A stretch of 64,000 nucleotides of DNA from Buchnera aphidicola str. Ak (Acyrthosiphon kondoi) (GTDB taxonomy: Bacteria > Pseudomonadota > Gammaproteobacteria > Enterobacterales > Enterobacteriaceae): positions 62,001 to 126,000 of the forward strand of contig NC_017256.1 of NCBI RefSeq assembly GCF_000225445.1, given 5' to 3'. The stretch's first letter is position 1. Every line of letters begins with the position of its first letter. The position numbers and the translations under genes were made by a program. Below are positions 32,390 through 43,255 of this stretch, piece after piece. The notes under the pieces were generated by a model, which did not search any database, was not told where the DNA came from, and saw only the letters and a program-made list of their open reading frames with translations.

Positions 32390-33601
32390 GTGAGACGAGT
32401 AGTTATAACAGGTGTTGGTATTGTTTCAAGTATTGGTAACAATAAAAAAGAAGTATTACATTCTTTATATAATGGAACTTCTGGAATTGTTTTTTCAGAA
32501 GAAATGAATAAATTAGGCATGCGTAGTAAAATTTGGGGTAATATTAAATCAGAAAGTATAAATAGGATAACACAGAAATCATCCCGATTTATGAATAATG
32601 CTTCTAGATATTCTTTTTTAGCCATGACAGAAGCTATTAAAGATGCAAAAATAGAAGATAAAAAGTATCAAAAAAATCCTCGTGTTGGATTGATTGCTGG
32701 ATCAGGATGTAGTTTTTCAAAAGATAATATGCTTCCTCCTATCAAAAATACACGAATTTCAAATTATATTAGTCCTTATCTTGCAGTAAAAAATATGCCT
32801 TCTGTAATATCAGCTTGTTTATCAACTTTATTTAAAATTCAAGGAATCACTTACTCTATAAGCTCAGCTTGTGCTACTTCTGCTCATTGTATCGGACATG
32901 CATTCGAATTGATTCAATTTGGTAGACAAGATCTGATTTTTGCGGGTGGTGGTGAAGAAATGAATTTAGAATTAGTTAGTCAATTTGATGCAATGAAAGT
33001 TCTTTCTAGTAATTTTAATAATAATCCTGCAAAAGCATCGCGTGTGTATGATATAAATCGTGACGGTTTTGTTATTTCAGGTGGAGCAGGTATTATAGTT
33101 ATTGAAGAATTAAATTCTGCTTTATCTCGTTCTGCTCGTATTTACGCTGAAATTATTGGGTACGCTGCAACATCAGATGGTTCAAAAATGGTTTCACCTT
33201 CAGGAGATGGAGCAGTTCGTTGTATGAATTTAGCAAGAAAGGATAAAAGCATACCTATTGATTATCTTAATGTACATGGAACTTCTACAAGAATTGGTGA
33301 TTTAATAGAGTTAAAAGCTATTAAAAAAGTCTTCTTTAATGAAAAAAAACCAATGATTTCAGCAACAAAATCGATGACAGGTCATTCATTAGGAGCCTCA
33401 GGAGTACATGAAATGATTTATACATTATTAATGTTAAAATATAATTTTATAGCTCCTTCAATTAATATTAAAGTATTAGAATCCTACGCAAAAGACATGA
33501 ATATTATTCAGCAAATTAAAAAAGTAAAAATTCATACAGCTATGTCTAACAGTTTTGGTTTTGGTGGTACTAATGCTTCATTAATAATAAAAAAATATTA
33601 A
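32390..33601 (+). CDS. fabB: 3-oxoacyl-ACP synthase I (FabB)
   Basis: Condensing enzyme of type II fatty-acid synthesis, needed for unsaturated chains in E. coli. It has 403 residues (E. coli 406). The catalytic triad is intact: C161 in SISSACATSAHCIG, H296 in NVHGTST and H332 in MTGHSLGASG. The C-terminal SNSFGFGGTNASL is also kept. The start codon is GTG at 32390 with AAGG about 7 bases upstream; the protein then begins like E. coli FabB (M-R-R-V-V-I-T-G). It is divergent from rsmI. Confidence 0.97.
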   Translation: MRRVVITGVGIVSSIGNNKKEVLHSLYNGTSGIVFSEEMNKLGMRSKIWGNIKSESINRITQKSSRFMNNASRYSFLAMTEAIKDAKIEDKKYQKNPRVGLIAGSGCSFSKDNMLPPIKNTRISNYISPYLAVKNMPSVISACLSTLFKIQGITYSISSACATSAHCIGHAFELIQFGRQDLIFAGGGEEMNLELVSQFDAMKVLSSNFNNNPAKASRVYDINRDGFVISGGAGIIVIEELNSALSRSARIYAEIIGYAATSDGSKMVSPSGDGAVRCMNLARKDKSIPIDYLNVHGTSTRIGDLIELKAIKKVFFNEKKPMISATKSMTGHSLGASGVHEMIYTLLMLKYNFIAPSINIKVLESYAKDMNIIQQIKKVKIHTAMSNSFGFGGTNASLIIKKY

Positions 33602-33875
33602 TATATTATATTGCATATAATATAAGTATTTATATATATTGAAAATATTTTTATGTTTTTTTAAAGCTCTTTCGATATTAGAAAATATATATTTTTTTAT
33701 GTGTATCCAAATAGTAGTATTTAGAAAAATCATTTCAGTATTTTTAATATTAAAATAATTTTTTATTGTTAATATGTAATCTTTAAGTAGTCTTTAACGA
33801 AAAATATATAAATTGTTTCTTATTTATATAGTTCTAATTCAAATTTTTGATATTTTTAAAAAAGAGAGATCAAAT

Positions 33876-34826
33876 ATGAATCAATTAGATGCTTTAAAAA
33901 AATTCTCAACTATTGTTGCAGATACTGGTGATATAGAATCTATTTGTAAGTATAAACCAGAAGACGCAACGACTAATCCATCTTTGATACTTCAAGCAGT
34001 AAATTTAAATGTCAATCAATTTTTGATTGATCAAGCTGTAGAATATGCAAAAAAAAAAGGAGGTTTATATAAAGATCAAATAATTAATGCAAGTGATAAA
34101 ATATTAGTTGATCTTGGAGTGGAAATTTTAAAAAAAATACCTGGTTACATTTCTAGTGAAGTTGATGCTCGTTTATCTTTTAGCACAGAAAAATGTATTT
34201 TAAAAGCAAAAAAAATAATTGATTTATACGAAGAAAAAGGAATTTCTAGAAATAGAGTTCTAATCAAATTAGCAGCTACATGGGAGTGCATAAAAGCAGC
34301 AGAAGAACTTAAAAAAGATAATATTCATTGTAATTTAACTCTTGTTTTTTCTTTTTCTCAAGCGCGTGCTTGTGCAGAATCAGGTGTTTTTTTAATATCT
34401 CCTTTTGTAGGACGTATTTATGATTGGTATGTTTCTCAAAATTTGTTATCTAAGTCTTTTTCTGGAAAAGATCCTGGTGTGATATCTGTCTGTAAAATAT
34501 ACGAATATTATAAAAAACATAATTATAAAACTATTATTATGGGAGCTAGTTTTCGTAATATTGAACAAATATTACATTTGTCTGGATGTGACCGTTTAAC
34601 TATTTCGCCTGTTTTATTAAAAGAACTTGAATCTAATACTAGAACTATTACAAGACAACTGAATCCTCCTGGTGTTTTTTCAGTTCCTCCAGTGGCGCTT
34701 TCTGAAGAAGAATTTCGATGGGAGCATAATCAAGATGCTATGGCAGTCCAAAAGTTATCTGAAGGTATACGGAATTTTGGAAAAGATCAGTTATCTTTAG
34801 AAGAAATACTTTCTAAAAAAATATAA
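33876..34826 (+). CDS. talA: Transaldolase A
   Basis: Pentose-phosphate enzyme moving a dihydroxyacetone unit between sugar phosphates. The ATG at 33876, preceded by an AGAGAG ribosome-binding region, gives 316 residues, the E. coli TalA length; an in-frame start at 33813 would add a hydrophobic stretch foreign to the family. The Schiff-base lysine is K131 in [20 protein letters not shown] and [20 protein letters not shown] are kept. It lies 55 bases before tktB, as in the E. coli talA-tktB pair. Confidence 0.97.
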   Translation: MNQLDALKKFSTIVADTGDIESICKYKPEDATTNPSLILQAVNLNVNQFLIDQAVEYAKKKGGLYKDQIINASDKILVDLGVEILKKIPGYISSEVDARLSFSTEKCILKAKKIIDLYEEKGISRNRVLIKLAATWECIKAAEELKKDNIHCNLTLVFSFSQARACAESGVFLISPFVGRIYDWYVSQNLLSKSFSGKDPGVISVCKIYEYYKKHNYKTIIMGASFRNIEQILHLSGCDRLTISPVLLKELESNTRTITRQLNPPGVFSVPPVALSEEEFRWEHNQDAMAVQKLSEGIRNFGKDQLSLEEILSKKI

Positions 34827-34881
34827 ATAATTTTACAAGATAAAAAATTCACTTACAGAATTTTAATCTAAAGGAAAATAT

Positions 34882-36879
34882 ATGTGTTCACGTAGAGAAT
34901 TGGCTAATGCAATTCGAATGTTAAGTATAGATGCTGTACAAAATGCACAATCAGGACATCCTGGTATGCCGATGGGAATGGCAGATATCGCTGAAGTTTT
35001 ATGGAGAGATTTTTTAAAGCATAGTCCAAAAAATCCTAATTGGAATAATCGTGATCGTTTTATACTATCTAATGGACATGGTTCTATGTTGTTATATAGT
35101 TTATTACATCTTACAGGATATAATTTATCGATAGAAGAACTGAAAAATTTTAGAAGAATTAATTCAAAAACTCCAGGACATCCTGAAACAGGTGAAACAC
35201 CTGGTGTAGAAATTACCACTGGTCCATTGGGACAAGGATTAGCAAATGCTGTTGGTATGGCGATTGCAGAAAGAACTTTAAGTTCTTATTTTAATCGTCC
35301 AGAATACGATATAGTTGATCATTATACTTGGGTGTTTGTGGGTGATGGTTGTTTAATGGAAGGTATTTCTCATGAAGTTTGTTCTTTAGCTGGTACTTTA
35401 AATCTTGGTAAGTTGATTGTTTTTTATGATAAGAATGGCATTTCAATAGATGGAAAAATATCTAACTGGTTTACTGATGATACAGCAAAACGTTTTGAAT
35501 CTTATAATTGGCATGTAGTAGATAACGTTAATGGTCATGATTCAAAATCTATAACAAAAAGTATAAAAGAAGCAAAGTTAATATTAGATAAACCTTCAAT
35601 TATCATTTGTAACACTATCATTGGTTTTGGTTCTCCTAATAAATCAGGAACAGCTGAATCACATGGAGCGCCTCTTGGTGAAATGGAAATTGCTTTAACT
35701 AGAAAAGAATTGTGCTGGAATTACCCTCCTTTCCAAATACCTGAAAAAATTTATGAAAAATGGAATTTTATAGAAAAAGGTTTAGAATTTGAACAAAAAT
35801 GGAATGAAAAATTTTCTTTATATCAATCTAAATATCCTGATTTATTCATTGAATATTCAAGACGAATAAATAAAGAATTACCTTTAAATTGGAACGAAGT
35901 CACTAAGAATTATATTCATTTTTTACAAAGCAATAAACAGAATATTGCAAGTCGTAAAGCTTCACAAAATACGTTAGAAAATTATGCTAAAATTTTACCT
36001 GAGTTAATAGGTGGTTCAGCAGATTTATCACCTAGTAATTTAACTATGTGGTCTGGTTGCAACTCTATTACAGATAACTTCTCTGGAAATTATATTCATT
36101 ATGGAGTTCGTGAATTTGGGATGACAGCTATTGCGAATGGTATATCTCATCATGGAGGTTTCATTCCTTATACTGCTACATTTTTAATGTTTGTTGAATA
36201 TGCACGTAATGCAGTTCGTATGGCTGCTTTAATGAATACTAAACATATTTTTATATACACACATGATTCTATTGGATTAGGTGAAGATGGTCCTACACAT
36301 CAGCCAATAGAACAATTAGCTAGTTTGAGAATGACACCTAATATAGATGTATGGAGACCCAGTGATCAAGTAGAAACAGCAGTAGCTTGGAAAAAAGCTA
36401 TTGAAAAAAAATCAGGACCCACAGCATTAATTTTATCACGTCAAAATCTTAATCAATTTCAGAGAAATTCTAAACAATTAGATAGTATTTCTTATGGGGC
36501 ATATATATTATATGATTCAGAAAAACTACTTGATGTTATTTTTATCTCAACTGGTTCAGAACTAAATATCACTTTAATGGCCGCAAAAAAACTTGTTGCT
36601 TTAGGATATTCTGTACGTGTAGTATCTATGCCTTGTACTAATGTTTTTGATAGGCAAGATGCGGCTTATAAAGAGTTTATATTACCATCTTATGTAATTA
36701 AAAGAATTGCAATCGAAGCAAGTATAGAAGATTTTTGGTATAAATATGTAGGTATTGATGGTTTAGTTATTGGAATGAAAACATTTGGTGAATCTGCTTC
36801 TGCAGAAGATTTATTTCAAAAATTTGGTTTTACTATAGAAAATATAGTTAATAAATCAATTATTCTATTAAAGTCTTAA
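34882..36879 (+). CDS. tktB: Transketolase
   Basis: Thiamine-diphosphate enzyme of the pentose-phosphate pathway. It has 665 residues (E. coli TktA 663, TktB 667). Features: H26 in [13 protein letters not shown]; the ThDP/metal motif beginning GDG at 154-156 ([14 protein letters not shown]); GAPLG with its active-site His region; the pyrimidine domain [15 protein letters not shown]; and [19 protein letters not shown]. Context next to talA favours the tktB name, but sequence alone does not separate the two isozymes. It is followed by a good intrinsic terminator. Confidence 0.96.
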   Translation: MCSRRELANAIRMLSIDAVQNAQSGHPGMPMGMADIAEVLWRDFLKHSPKNPNWNNRDRFILSNGHGSMLLYSLLHLTGYNLSIEELKNFRRINSKTPGHPETGETPGVEITTGPLGQGLANAVGMAIAERTLSSYFNRPEYDIVDHYTWVFVGDGCLMEGISHEVCSLAGTLNLGKLIVFYDKNGISIDGKISNWFTDDTAKRFESYNWHVVDNVNGHDSKSITKSIKEAKLILDKPSIIICNTIIGFGSPNKSGTAESHGAPLGEMEIALTRKELCWNYPPFQIPEKIYEKWNFIEKGLEFEQKWNEKFSLYQSKYPDLFIEYSRRINKELPLNWNEVTKNYIHFLQSNKQNIASRKASQNTLENYAKILPELIGGSADLSPSNLTMWSGCNSITDNFSGNYIHYGVREFGMTAIANGISHHGGFIPYTATFLMFVEYARNAVRMAALMNTKHIFIYTHDSIGLGEDGPTHQPIEQLASLRMTPNIDVWRPSDQVETAVAWKKAIEKKSGPTALILSRQNLNQFQRNSKQLDSISYGAYILYDSEKLLDVIFISTGSELNITLMAAKKLVALGYSVRVVSMPCTNVFDRQDAAYKEFILPSYVIKRIAIEASIEDFWYKYVGIDGLVIGMKTFGESASAEDLFQKFGFTIENIVNKSIILLKS

Positions 36880-36905
36880 TTTTATTTAAAATTTTTTAAA
36901 TAGTT

Positions 36906-36935
36906 ATGGGGCTTAAACTATAGCCCCATTTCTTT
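36906..36935 (+). terminator. Intrinsic terminator after tktB
   Basis: An 8-bp GC-rich stem ATGGGGCT (36906-36913) / AGCCCCAT (36922-36929), with an 8-base loop, is followed by TTCTTT. It lies 26 bases after the tktB stop. It is the most GC-rich hairpin in the window. Confidence 0.8.
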
Positions 36936-36984
36936 ATAAAAAAATAATATTTATTAATATATAAATGTCAAATTAGGGAAAAAT

Positions 36985-38112
36985 ATGATTTGCTCAGTCA
37001 CAAAATTAGCGCAAAAGCTAATTTCTATTCCATCTATTAGTCCAAAAGATTTAGGTTGTCAAGATATTATTATAAAACGTTTATACGCAATAGGATTTAA
37101 AGTTAAAGTAATCAATGTTAATGACACCAAAAATTTCTGGGCTTTTAGAGGTCTCGGAAAGACATTGACATTTGCTGGACATACAGATGTAGTTTCACCG
37201 GGTCAAGATAAATATTGGCAATCTGATCCTTTTGAACCAGTAATTCGAAATGGATTTTTATTTGGTCGAGGATCTTCAGATATGAAAGGTGCTTTAGCAG
37301 CTATGATTGTTGCTTCTGAAAGGTTTGTAAAGAAATTTCCAAATCATAAAGGACGTTTATCTTTTCTTATTACTTCGGATGAAGAGTCGAGTGCTGTGAA
37401 TGGTACAATTAAAGTAGTAGAATATTTAATATCTAAAAATGATGTAATTGACTATTGTTTAGTAGGAGAACCTTCTAGTACTTCTAAAGTTGGTGATGTT
37501 ATAAAAAATGGTCGACGTGGTTCAATTACGGCTGATTTAACTATCCATGGAGTGCAAGGACATATTGCTTATCCTGATTTAGCAGATAATCCAATACATA
37601 AAGGATTGCCTATTATTTTAGAAATATTATCTATAAAATTTGATAATGGAAACGATTTTTTTTCACCTACTAGCATAAATATTGCAAATATTCATGCAGG
37701 AAATGGAACTAATAATATTATTCCAGGATCTTTATTTGTTCAGTTTAATGTTCGATTTAGCACAGAAGTTTCTGAGATAGAAATTAAATCTCGAATAGTT
37801 AGTATACTAGATAAGTATAACATTAATTATTCTATAACATGGTTTTTATCAGGGAAACCATTTCTTACTAAAAAGGGTTTATTGATAGATACTGTAATGC
37901 AATCTATTTTTTATTTTAATAAAAAAGAGCCTATTTTATCTACTTCTGGTGGTACTTCTGATGGTCGATTTATTTCTTTAATGGGTTCAGAAGTAGTAGA
38001 ATTAGGATTAATTAATAGTACAATTCATAAAGTTAATGAGTGTGTAAAAATATCTGATTTACAACTATTAAGTTATATGTACGAAGATATTATGAAGAAG
38101 TTATTAACATAA
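36985..38112 (+). CDS. dapE: N-succinyl-L,L-diaminopimelate desuccinylase
   Basis: Di-zinc hydrolase of the succinylase lysine/diaminopimelate pathway. It has 375 residues, the same as E. coli. Metal and catalytic residues are seen: H66 and D68 in [12 protein letters not shown] at 99-102, the catalytic pair E133-E134 in [11 protein letters not shown], the Glu in VGEPSS and the C-terminal His in TIHKVNE. It supplies diaminopimelate for peptidoglycan and lysine for the host. It is convergent with bamC/dapA. Confidence 0.97.
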   Translation: MICSVTKLAQKLISIPSISPKDLGCQDIIIKRLYAIGFKVKVINVNDTKNFWAFRGLGKTLTFAGHTDVVSPGQDKYWQSDPFEPVIRNGFLFGRGSSDMKGALAAMIVASERFVKKFPNHKGRLSFLITSDEESSAVNGTIKVVEYLISKNDVIDYCLVGEPSSTSKVGDVIKNGRRGSITADLTIHGVQGHIAYPDLADNPIHKGLPIILEILSIKFDNGNDFFSPTSINIANIHAGNGTNNIIPGSLFVQFNVRFSTEVSEIEIKSRIVSILDKYNINYSITWFLSGKPFLTKKGLLIDTVMQSIFYFNKKEPILSTSGGTSDGRFISLMGSEVVELGLINSTIHKVNECVKISDLQLLSYMYEDIMKKLLT

Positions 38113-38143
38113 TTTTAAAGAAATCTTTTTATGTTATAAATGA

Positions 38144-38170
38144 TGCAGAATCTCATAGAGATAATCTGCA
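38144..38170. repeat. Inverted repeat between dapE and bamC
   Basis: Stem TGCAGAATCTC and GAGAT-AA-TCTGCA with a 3-base loop and a 2-base bulge, 11 bp in all. It lies in the convergent gap between dapE and bamC. No U-run follows on either strand, so it may be a terminator remnant or a transcript-end stabiliser; the role is inferred. Confidence 0.4.
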
Positions 38171-38248
38171 CCAATTAGTATGAATCAATACTTAATTTAA
38201 AAATATCTTTTTAAATGTTACTATAATTATTTTAAAAGATTATATATT

Positions 38249-38503
38249 TTATATGGGAGGAAAGATATTACGATTTTCTTTTTCTAAATCTTTTTCTGTA
38301 TAAGGAATATTATATTCTTCTTTTTTGTTAGGGAGATTAATCCCTTCTGGAATAATTAATTTTTTAAATTGATTTTTTATTTCATTACAATCATGATATT
38401 TGTTAAAATCTTTTAATGTGCAAGATGTTATTAAAAATATATTTAATATTTGAAAGATTATTACTATTTTTAAAAATTTTCTATAATTTTTTAAGATTAG
38501 CAT
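38249..38503 (-). CDS. bamC: BamC lipoprotein reduced to its N-terminal BamD-binding segment
   Basis: An 84-residue lipoprotein frame directly after dapA, the position of bamC (nlpB) in E. coli. The signal peptide ends at a lipobox-like LITSC, so the mature protein starts at the Cys (about residue 28). The segment [24 protein letters not shown] resembles the E. coli BamC N-terminal stretch with [20 protein letters not shown]. Both helix-grip domains (about 240 residues) are missing. The ATG at 38503 overlaps dapA by 23 bases; a TTG at 38521 is in frame too. Identification rests on synteny plus this short match. Confidence 0.75.
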   Translation of the reverse strand: MLILKNYRKFLKIVIIFQILNIFLITSCTLKDFNKYHDCNEIKNQFKKLIIPEGINLPNKKEEYNIPYTEKDLEKENRNIFPPI

Positions 38504-39365
38504 ATTTAATTGCTTTTTCAATTTTTAAACGTGTGGTATCTAAAATAGGAGTCATTGGCAAACGTAGTGTATCACTTTTTATCAATCCCATTTTTTTAGC
38601 TAACCATTTTATAGGAATAGGATTAGGCTCTATAAAAAGTGCTTCATGTAATAACGCTAAACGTTTGTTTATAGATCTTGCACTGATAAAATCTCCTTTT
38701 AACGCGTAGGAACAAATTTGTGTCATTTCTCCTGCAGCAACATTAGCTGTAACTGATATTACACCTTGACCACCTAATTGCATAAAATCTAAAGCTGTTA
38801 CGTCATCTCCGCTAATTAATAAAAAATCATCTTCAACTAATTCTTTTATTTTATTGATTCTTGATAAATCTCCAGTAGCTTCTTTTATGCCTATAATATT
38901 TTTTAATTGAGCTAATTTAGCGACTGTTTCTGGAAGTAAATCACATCCTGTACGACTAGGAACATTATATAAAATTTGTGGTAATTCGGTATTTTCTGCA
39001 ATTGCTTTAAAATGTTGATATAATCCTTCCTGAGTAGGTCTATTATAATATGGTGTAACAGTTAAACAACCTGCAATACCAGATTTTTCAAATCTTTTTG
39101 TTAAAGATATAGCTTCTGTTGTAGCATTTGCTCCTGTTCCTGCAATAATTGGAATACGTTTATTAGCCAATTCTAAAGTAAGCATAACAACATTTATATG
39201 TTCTTCTTGACTAAGTGTTGCGGATTCTCCAGTAGTACCAATAGACACAATGGCTTTAGTTTTATTGAAAACATGATAATTGATTAACTTTTCTAAGCTA
39301 GAACGACAAATCTGACCTTTTTTATCCATAGGTGTAATTAGTGCAACAATACTTCCTTTGAACAT
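38481..39365 (-). CDS. dapA: 4-hydroxy-tetrahydrodipicolinate synthase
   Basis: Condenses pyruvate with aspartate semialdehyde, the first committed step to diaminopimelate and lysine. It has 294 residues (E. coli 292). The Schiff-base lysine K161 (GIKEATGD) and Y133 ([10 protein letters not shown]) are at the E. coli positions, and [13 protein letters not shown] is intact. A very strong ribosome-binding site precedes the ATG. bamC follows with overlapping frames, as an operon. Confidence 0.97.
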   Translation of the reverse strand: MFKGSIVALITPMDKKGQICRSSLEKLINYHVFNKTKAIVSIGTTGESATLSQEEHINVVMLTLELANKRIPIIAGTGANATTEAISLTKRFEKSGIAGCLTVTPYYNRPTQEGLYQHFKAIAENTELPQILYNVPSRTGCDLLPETVAKLAQLKNIIGIKEATGDLSRINKIKELVEDDFLLISGDDVTALDFMQLGGQGVISVTANVAAGEMTQICSYALKGDFISARSINKRLALLHEALFIEPNPIPIKWLAKKMGLIKSDTLRLPMTPILDTTRLKIEKAIKYANLKKL

Positions 39366-39370
39366 TAGTT

Positions 39371-39380
39371 GTCCTCCTCC
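39371..39380 (-). promoter_or_regulatory. Strong Shine-Dalgarno of dapA
   Basis: On the minus strand GGAGGAGGAC lies 5 bases before the dapA ATG. Most genes in this window have only AAGG- or GGAG-like sites in AT-rich leaders, so this extended purine match stands out and suggests high translation of a lysine-pathway enzyme. Confidence 0.6.
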
Positions 39381-40014
39381 ATAAAAAATATTTTATGGGA
39401 TGTTTGACATATTTTAAAACAAAGTATATAGAAATTATAAATATAATATTTAGAAAAATATAATTTTATTCTAGAGTTAAAAATTTAAGACCATATATCC
39501 TGTATCAAAAAGTATTAATTGTGCATAAATAAAATTTTTTTACATATTAATTTATTTCTAATACTTATATTTTTCATTTGTTAAGTACATATTTTTTATT
39601 TTTTTAAAGTCAAAAAAAATGATATTTGAAATTACTACAGAGAATTGATTTTATCTAATCAGATTAGAAAATTAGTAGATTTAATCAATTTTTTTTATCA
39701 TAAAAAATCACTTTATTTTTATTTTAAATCTATAACTTTGGGTTGCATGATACAAGATTTTAATATACTAGACAACAATAGATTTTTTTTTAAATATAAA
39801 AATATAAAATTCTAAAGAGTTAATCCTTATGTTATTAAAAAATTATTGTTTCTGAAGAAGAAATGTGTAGTTTTAATATTTTTATAAAAATAAAATAAAA
39901 ATTTATTAAAATAAATACATAACTATACTTATTTATAAAAACATTAATAATATTTAATTTGGATTAAGCTACTAAATAAAAAGCAATTCAGTAGCATTAA
40001 TATATTTTAAAAAA
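39381..40014. other. Gene-free stretch between dapA and aroC
   Basis: About 630 bases of AT-rich DNA with stops in all frames and no recognisable remnant. It must hold the dapA promoter on the minus strand. Seen inside are a 15-base palindrome TCTAATC-A-GATTAGA (39654-39668), enclosed by AATTGATT (39643-39650) and AATCAATT (39683-39690) followed by a T-run, and a GCTACT/AGTAGC inverted repeat (39968-39973 and 39990-39995) just beyond the aroC stop. It is the longest intergenic gap here and probably the scar of deleted genes. Confidence 0.6.
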
Positions 40015-41079
40015 TTATCCTTTACTACATTGTGCACGAAATCTTAATAAATGATCCATTAAAACAATTGCCACCATGGCTTCAGTTATTGGAACAGCAC
40101 GTAATCCTACACATGGGTCATGTCGACCTTTAGTAATAATTTGAGTTTTTTCGTTTTTTTTATTAATCGTGTTTCCTATTTTACGGATGCTTGATGTAGG
40201 TTTAAATGCAGCTTTTAATATAATTTTTTCACCATTACTAATACCACCTAAAATACCACCTGCATTATTAGTTAAAAATCCTTCTGGTGTAATTTCATCA
40301 CGATGTTGACTTCCTTTTTGACTTACTACTAAAAATCCATCTCCAATTTCTATTCCTTTTACAGCATTGATGCTCATTAAGGCATGTGCTAAATCAGCAT
40401 CAAGACGGTCAAAAACTGGTTCTCCAAGTCCTATAGGAACATTTTCAGCAATAATAGTTATTTCGGCTCCAATGGAATCACCTATTTTTTTTAAATATTT
40501 AATTAAATTTTCAAGCTCTAAAATTTTTTCAACATCAGAACAAAAGAAAGGATTTTTTTCTACTTCCTGCCAAGACTTAAAAGAACATTGAATGTTTCCC
40601 ATTTTTGATAGGTATGCTCGTATAGTAATCCCGTATTTATTTTTAAGGTATTTTTTTGCGATGGCACCAGCTGCCACTCGCATAGTTGTTTCTCGAGCAG
40701 AAGATCTTCCTCCACCACGATAATCTCTTATTCCATATTTTTTTTCATAAGTATAATCAGCATGTCCCGGTCGGAATAAATTTTTTATATCATTATAATC
40801 TTTAGAGCGTTGATCACTATTATAAATAATTAAACCAATACTAGCACCTGTTGTATAACCATTAAATGTACCAGAAAGTATATGAATTTTATCTGGTTCA
40901 CAGCGAGGAGTTGTATAACGAGAAGTACCTGGTCGTCTACGATTTAAATCATGTTGTAAATCTTCGACAGATAATTCAAGACCTGGTGGAGTTCCATCAA
41001 CTATACAGCCTAATGCTTCTCCGTGTGATTCACCAAAAGTAGTTACACAAAATATTTTTCCAATTGTATTTCCAGACAT
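40015..41079 (-). CDS. aroC: Chorismate synthase
   Basis: FMN-dependent last step of the shikimate pathway, giving chorismate for phenylalanine, tyrosine and tryptophan. It has 354 residues (E. coli 361). Signature regions: [18 protein letters not shown] near the start, [15 protein letters not shown], the Arg-rich [14 protein letters not shown] and the C-terminal [18 protein letters not shown]. It is divergent from smrB across 282 bases; E. coli has prmB between them, which is missing here. Confidence 0.97.
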   Translation of the reverse strand: MSGNTIGKIFCVTTFGESHGEALGCIVDGTPPGLELSVEDLQHDLNRRRPGTSRYTTPRCEPDKIHILSGTFNGYTTGASIGLIIYNSDQRSKDYNDIKNLFRPGHADYTYEKKYGIRDYRGGGRSSARETTMRVAAGAIAKKYLKNKYGITIRAYLSKMGNIQCSFKSWQEVEKNPFFCSDVEKILELENLIKYLKKIGDSIGAEITIIAENVPIGLGEPVFDRLDADLAHALMSINAVKGIEIGDGFLVVSQKGSQHRDEITPEGFLTNNAGGILGGISNGEKIILKAAFKPTSSIRKIGNTINKKNEKTQIITKGRHDPCVGLRAVPITEAMVAIVLMDHLLRFRAQCSKG

Positions 41080-41361
41080 TTTATTCTTCTATAAGTCATT
41101 GAAATGAAATAGTATAACTATACAGAATAAATAAAAAAATAATTTTTTTATTTAGAATATAAAAATTTTTTTATTAAAAATATGAATTAGTTAAAAATAG
41201 ATTATTTATTATATACTTTGCTAATAATATTTTTTATTTGTTGTTTTTACAAAAACTAAATTATATAATTAATAAAAAATATGTAAATAATCGTAAAAAT
41301 TTTAAATAATTCATGTATATAAAATATTTCAATTGATTAATATTATTGGTAATAAATAATT

Positions 41362-41928
41362 ATGAATAAAAATAGCCGACATACTATTGATTCGAATGTT
41401 TTATTTCGTCAATGGTTAAATGGTACTCGTGAGATAGTACAAGATACTATTTTTCATTCTCGAGTTCATAAAAAAAATAATACTAATATAGTATCTCAGC
41501 GCACAGTTTTTGAACAAAATGCTCATAGTCATTATTTTTCTTGCAGAAATAAAAAAGATTTATTTAAAGATAATCCCGTATCTTATGTTCGTCATCAAAG
41601 TTTACTTAATATCTTAAAAAATCTACAAAAAGGAAGATATGATCCAGATATTTTTCTTGATTTACATGGATTAACACAATATCAAGCGCAGCAAGCACTA
41701 GGTGAATTAATTACAACATGTCAAAAAGAAAATTTTTTTTGCGCTCATATCATGCATGGTTATGGTAAACATATTTTAAAAAAACAAACACCTTTTTGGT
41801 TATCTCAGCATCCAGATGTCATAGCTTTTCATGAAGCTCCTAAATTTTTTGGAAGCGATGCTGCTATCATAGTTATCATTGAAATTAATTCTTCAAGGAA
41901 AAAAAATATAAATGCTATTAATGAGTAA
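41362..41928 (+). CDS. smrB: Smr-domain endonuclease SmrB (YfcN)
   Basis: Smr-domain protein; E. coli SmrB cuts mRNA between collided ribosomes to start rescue. It has 188 residues (E. coli 183). The Smr domain is in the C-terminal half: DLHG at 100-103 and HGYGKH at 132-137, both central to the nuclease fold, followed by VIAFHEAPKFFGSDAAIIV. The N-terminal half with NVLFRQWLNGTREI is moderately kept. Retention in a reduced genome suggests that ribosome-collision clearance still matters. Confidence 0.93.
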   Translation: MNKNSRHTIDSNVLFRQWLNGTREIVQDTIFHSRVHKKNNTNIVSQRTVFEQNAHSHYFSCRNKKDLFKDNPVSYVRHQSLLNILKNLQKGRYDPDIFLDLHGLTQYQAQQALGELITTCQKENFFCAHIMHGYGKHILKKQTPFWLSQHPDVIAFHEAPKFFGSDAAIIVIIEINSSRKKNINAINE

Positions 41929-42254
41929 ACTAGATAATTTTTATATTAAACAGATAAAAATAATTTTTTTTTAAAAAAAAACTGTACGTTTATTATTTAA
42001 AATCAATTCTTAATTATTTTAAATTGTATTAAATGTATTTTTTAATATAAATAAAAAATATTTTTAAAATTAAATTAAAATAGCATTATTCATCTTTTTA
42101 AATTTAAAAAGTATATTTATGAAACTTTTATAAAACTAAACCATTATCAATAATTTTTATTTATTATACTTAAATATTACGATAGCATTATTTTTATTAT
42201 TAAAGTTATTTAATAATTTTATTTTATTAGTATGATATTATAAAAAAATCTTTT
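41929..42254. other. Leader region upstream of the his operon
   Basis: Over 300 AT-rich bases between smrB and the hisG leader hairpin. It presumably contains the his promoter, but no clear -35/-10 pair could be chosen among the many TATAAT-like strings. No short frame with a run of His codons was found; the one ATG frame noted (42119) codes for only four residues (M-K-L-L). Confidence 0.5.
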
Positions 42255-42286
42255 AAAAACCCTTATTTTTTGGGTTTTTTTATTTT
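42255..42286 (+). terminator. hisG: Terminator/attenuator-like hairpin in the his leader
   Basis: Stem AAAAACCC (42255-42262) / GGGTTTTT (42272-42279) with a 9-base loop, continuing into TTATTTT. It ends about 62 bases before hisG. The place matches the terminator of the E. coli his attenuator. It could instead simply end transcripts coming from smrB; no leader peptide supports attenuation. Confidence 0.6.
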
Positions 42287-42347
42287 AAAAACAGTAAAAG
42301 TATATATTTTTTTTATTTAATACAAAGAATTTTAAGGGATTTTAAAT

Positions 42348-43247
42348 ATGTTTGATAATAATCGTGTACGTATAGCGATGCAAAAAACTGGTCGTTTAAG
42401 CAATGATTCTATAAAACTATTGACCTGCTGTGGGATTAAAATTAATTTAAAACAACAAAAATTGATAGCATTTGCTGAAAATATGCCTATTGATGTCATG
42501 TTAGTGCGTGATGATGATATTCCTGGATTGGTAATGGATGGTGTAGTAGATTTAGGAATAGTTGGAGAAAATGTACTCGAAGAAGAGTCGTTAAAGCGAA
42601 TTTCACAAAAATTAGAATATTCTTATGTTACTTTAAGACGACTTGATTTTGGGGTATGCAGGTTATCTTTAGCATTGCCAGTAAACACTGTATACTCAGA
42701 TATAACATGTTTAAAAAATATTAGAATAGCAACATCATATCCGCATTTGTTAAAAAAATATTTAGATAAAAAAAATATTTCTTTTAAATCATGTATGTTA
42801 AATGGATCAGTAGAAGTTGCACCTAGAGCTGGTTTAGCAGATGCTATCTGTGACTTAGTTTCCACAGGAGCGACATTAGAAGCTAATGGTTTGCGTGAAG
42901 TACAAGTAGTTTACCATTCTCATGCATGTATTATTTGTAAAGTTGGAAAGATTAATTCTATAAAAAAAGAAGTTATTAATAAATTAATGACTCGTATTAA
43001 AGGTGTAATTAAAGCTCGTGAATCTAAATACATCATGTTGCATGCGCCTATAAAAAAATTAGAAAAAGTAATATCTTTACTCCATGGAGCAGAAAGACCA
43101 ACTATTCTAAAACTAGCTGGAGATGATAATCGAGTAGCGATGCATATGGTGAGTAGTGAAACATTATTTTGGGAAACAATGGAAAAATTAAAATCATTGG
43201 GAGCTAGTTCAATTTTAGTTTTGCCAATTGAAAAAATGATGGAGTAA
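42348..43247 (+). CDS. hisG: ATP phosphoribosyltransferase (long form)
   Basis: First enzyme of histidine synthesis, the feedback-controlled step. It has 299 residues, the same as E. coli, including the C-terminal regulatory ACT-like domain ([19 protein letters not shown]) that distinguishes the long form. N-terminal [14 protein letters not shown] and the PRPP-site block [18 protein letters not shown] are intact. The ribosome-binding site AAGGGA lies about 12 bases before the ATG. First gene of hisGDCBHAFI. Confidence 0.97.
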   Translation: MFDNNRVRIAMQKTGRLSNDSIKLLTCCGIKINLKQQKLIAFAENMPIDVMLVRDDDIPGLVMDGVVDLGIVGENVLEEESLKRISQKLEYSYVTLRRLDFGVCRLSLALPVNTVYSDITCLKNIRIATSYPHLLKKYLDKKNISFKSCMLNGSVEVAPRAGLADAICDLVSTGATLEANGLREVQVVYHSHACIICKVGKINSIKKEVINKLMTRIKGVIKARESKYIMLHAPIKKLEKVISLLHGAERPTILKLAGDDNRVAMHMVSSETLFWETMEKLKSLGASSILVLPIEKMME

Positions 43248-43255
43248 AATCTATA

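Noticed and set aside
33813..33875. N-terminal extension of talA
   Set aside because: The added residues are hydrophobic and unlike transaldolase; the ATG at 33876 gives the exact family length with a ribosome-binding site.
41929..42254. hisL leader peptide
   Set aside because: Searched by eye for ATG frames with consecutive His codons; only a four-residue frame (42119) was found.
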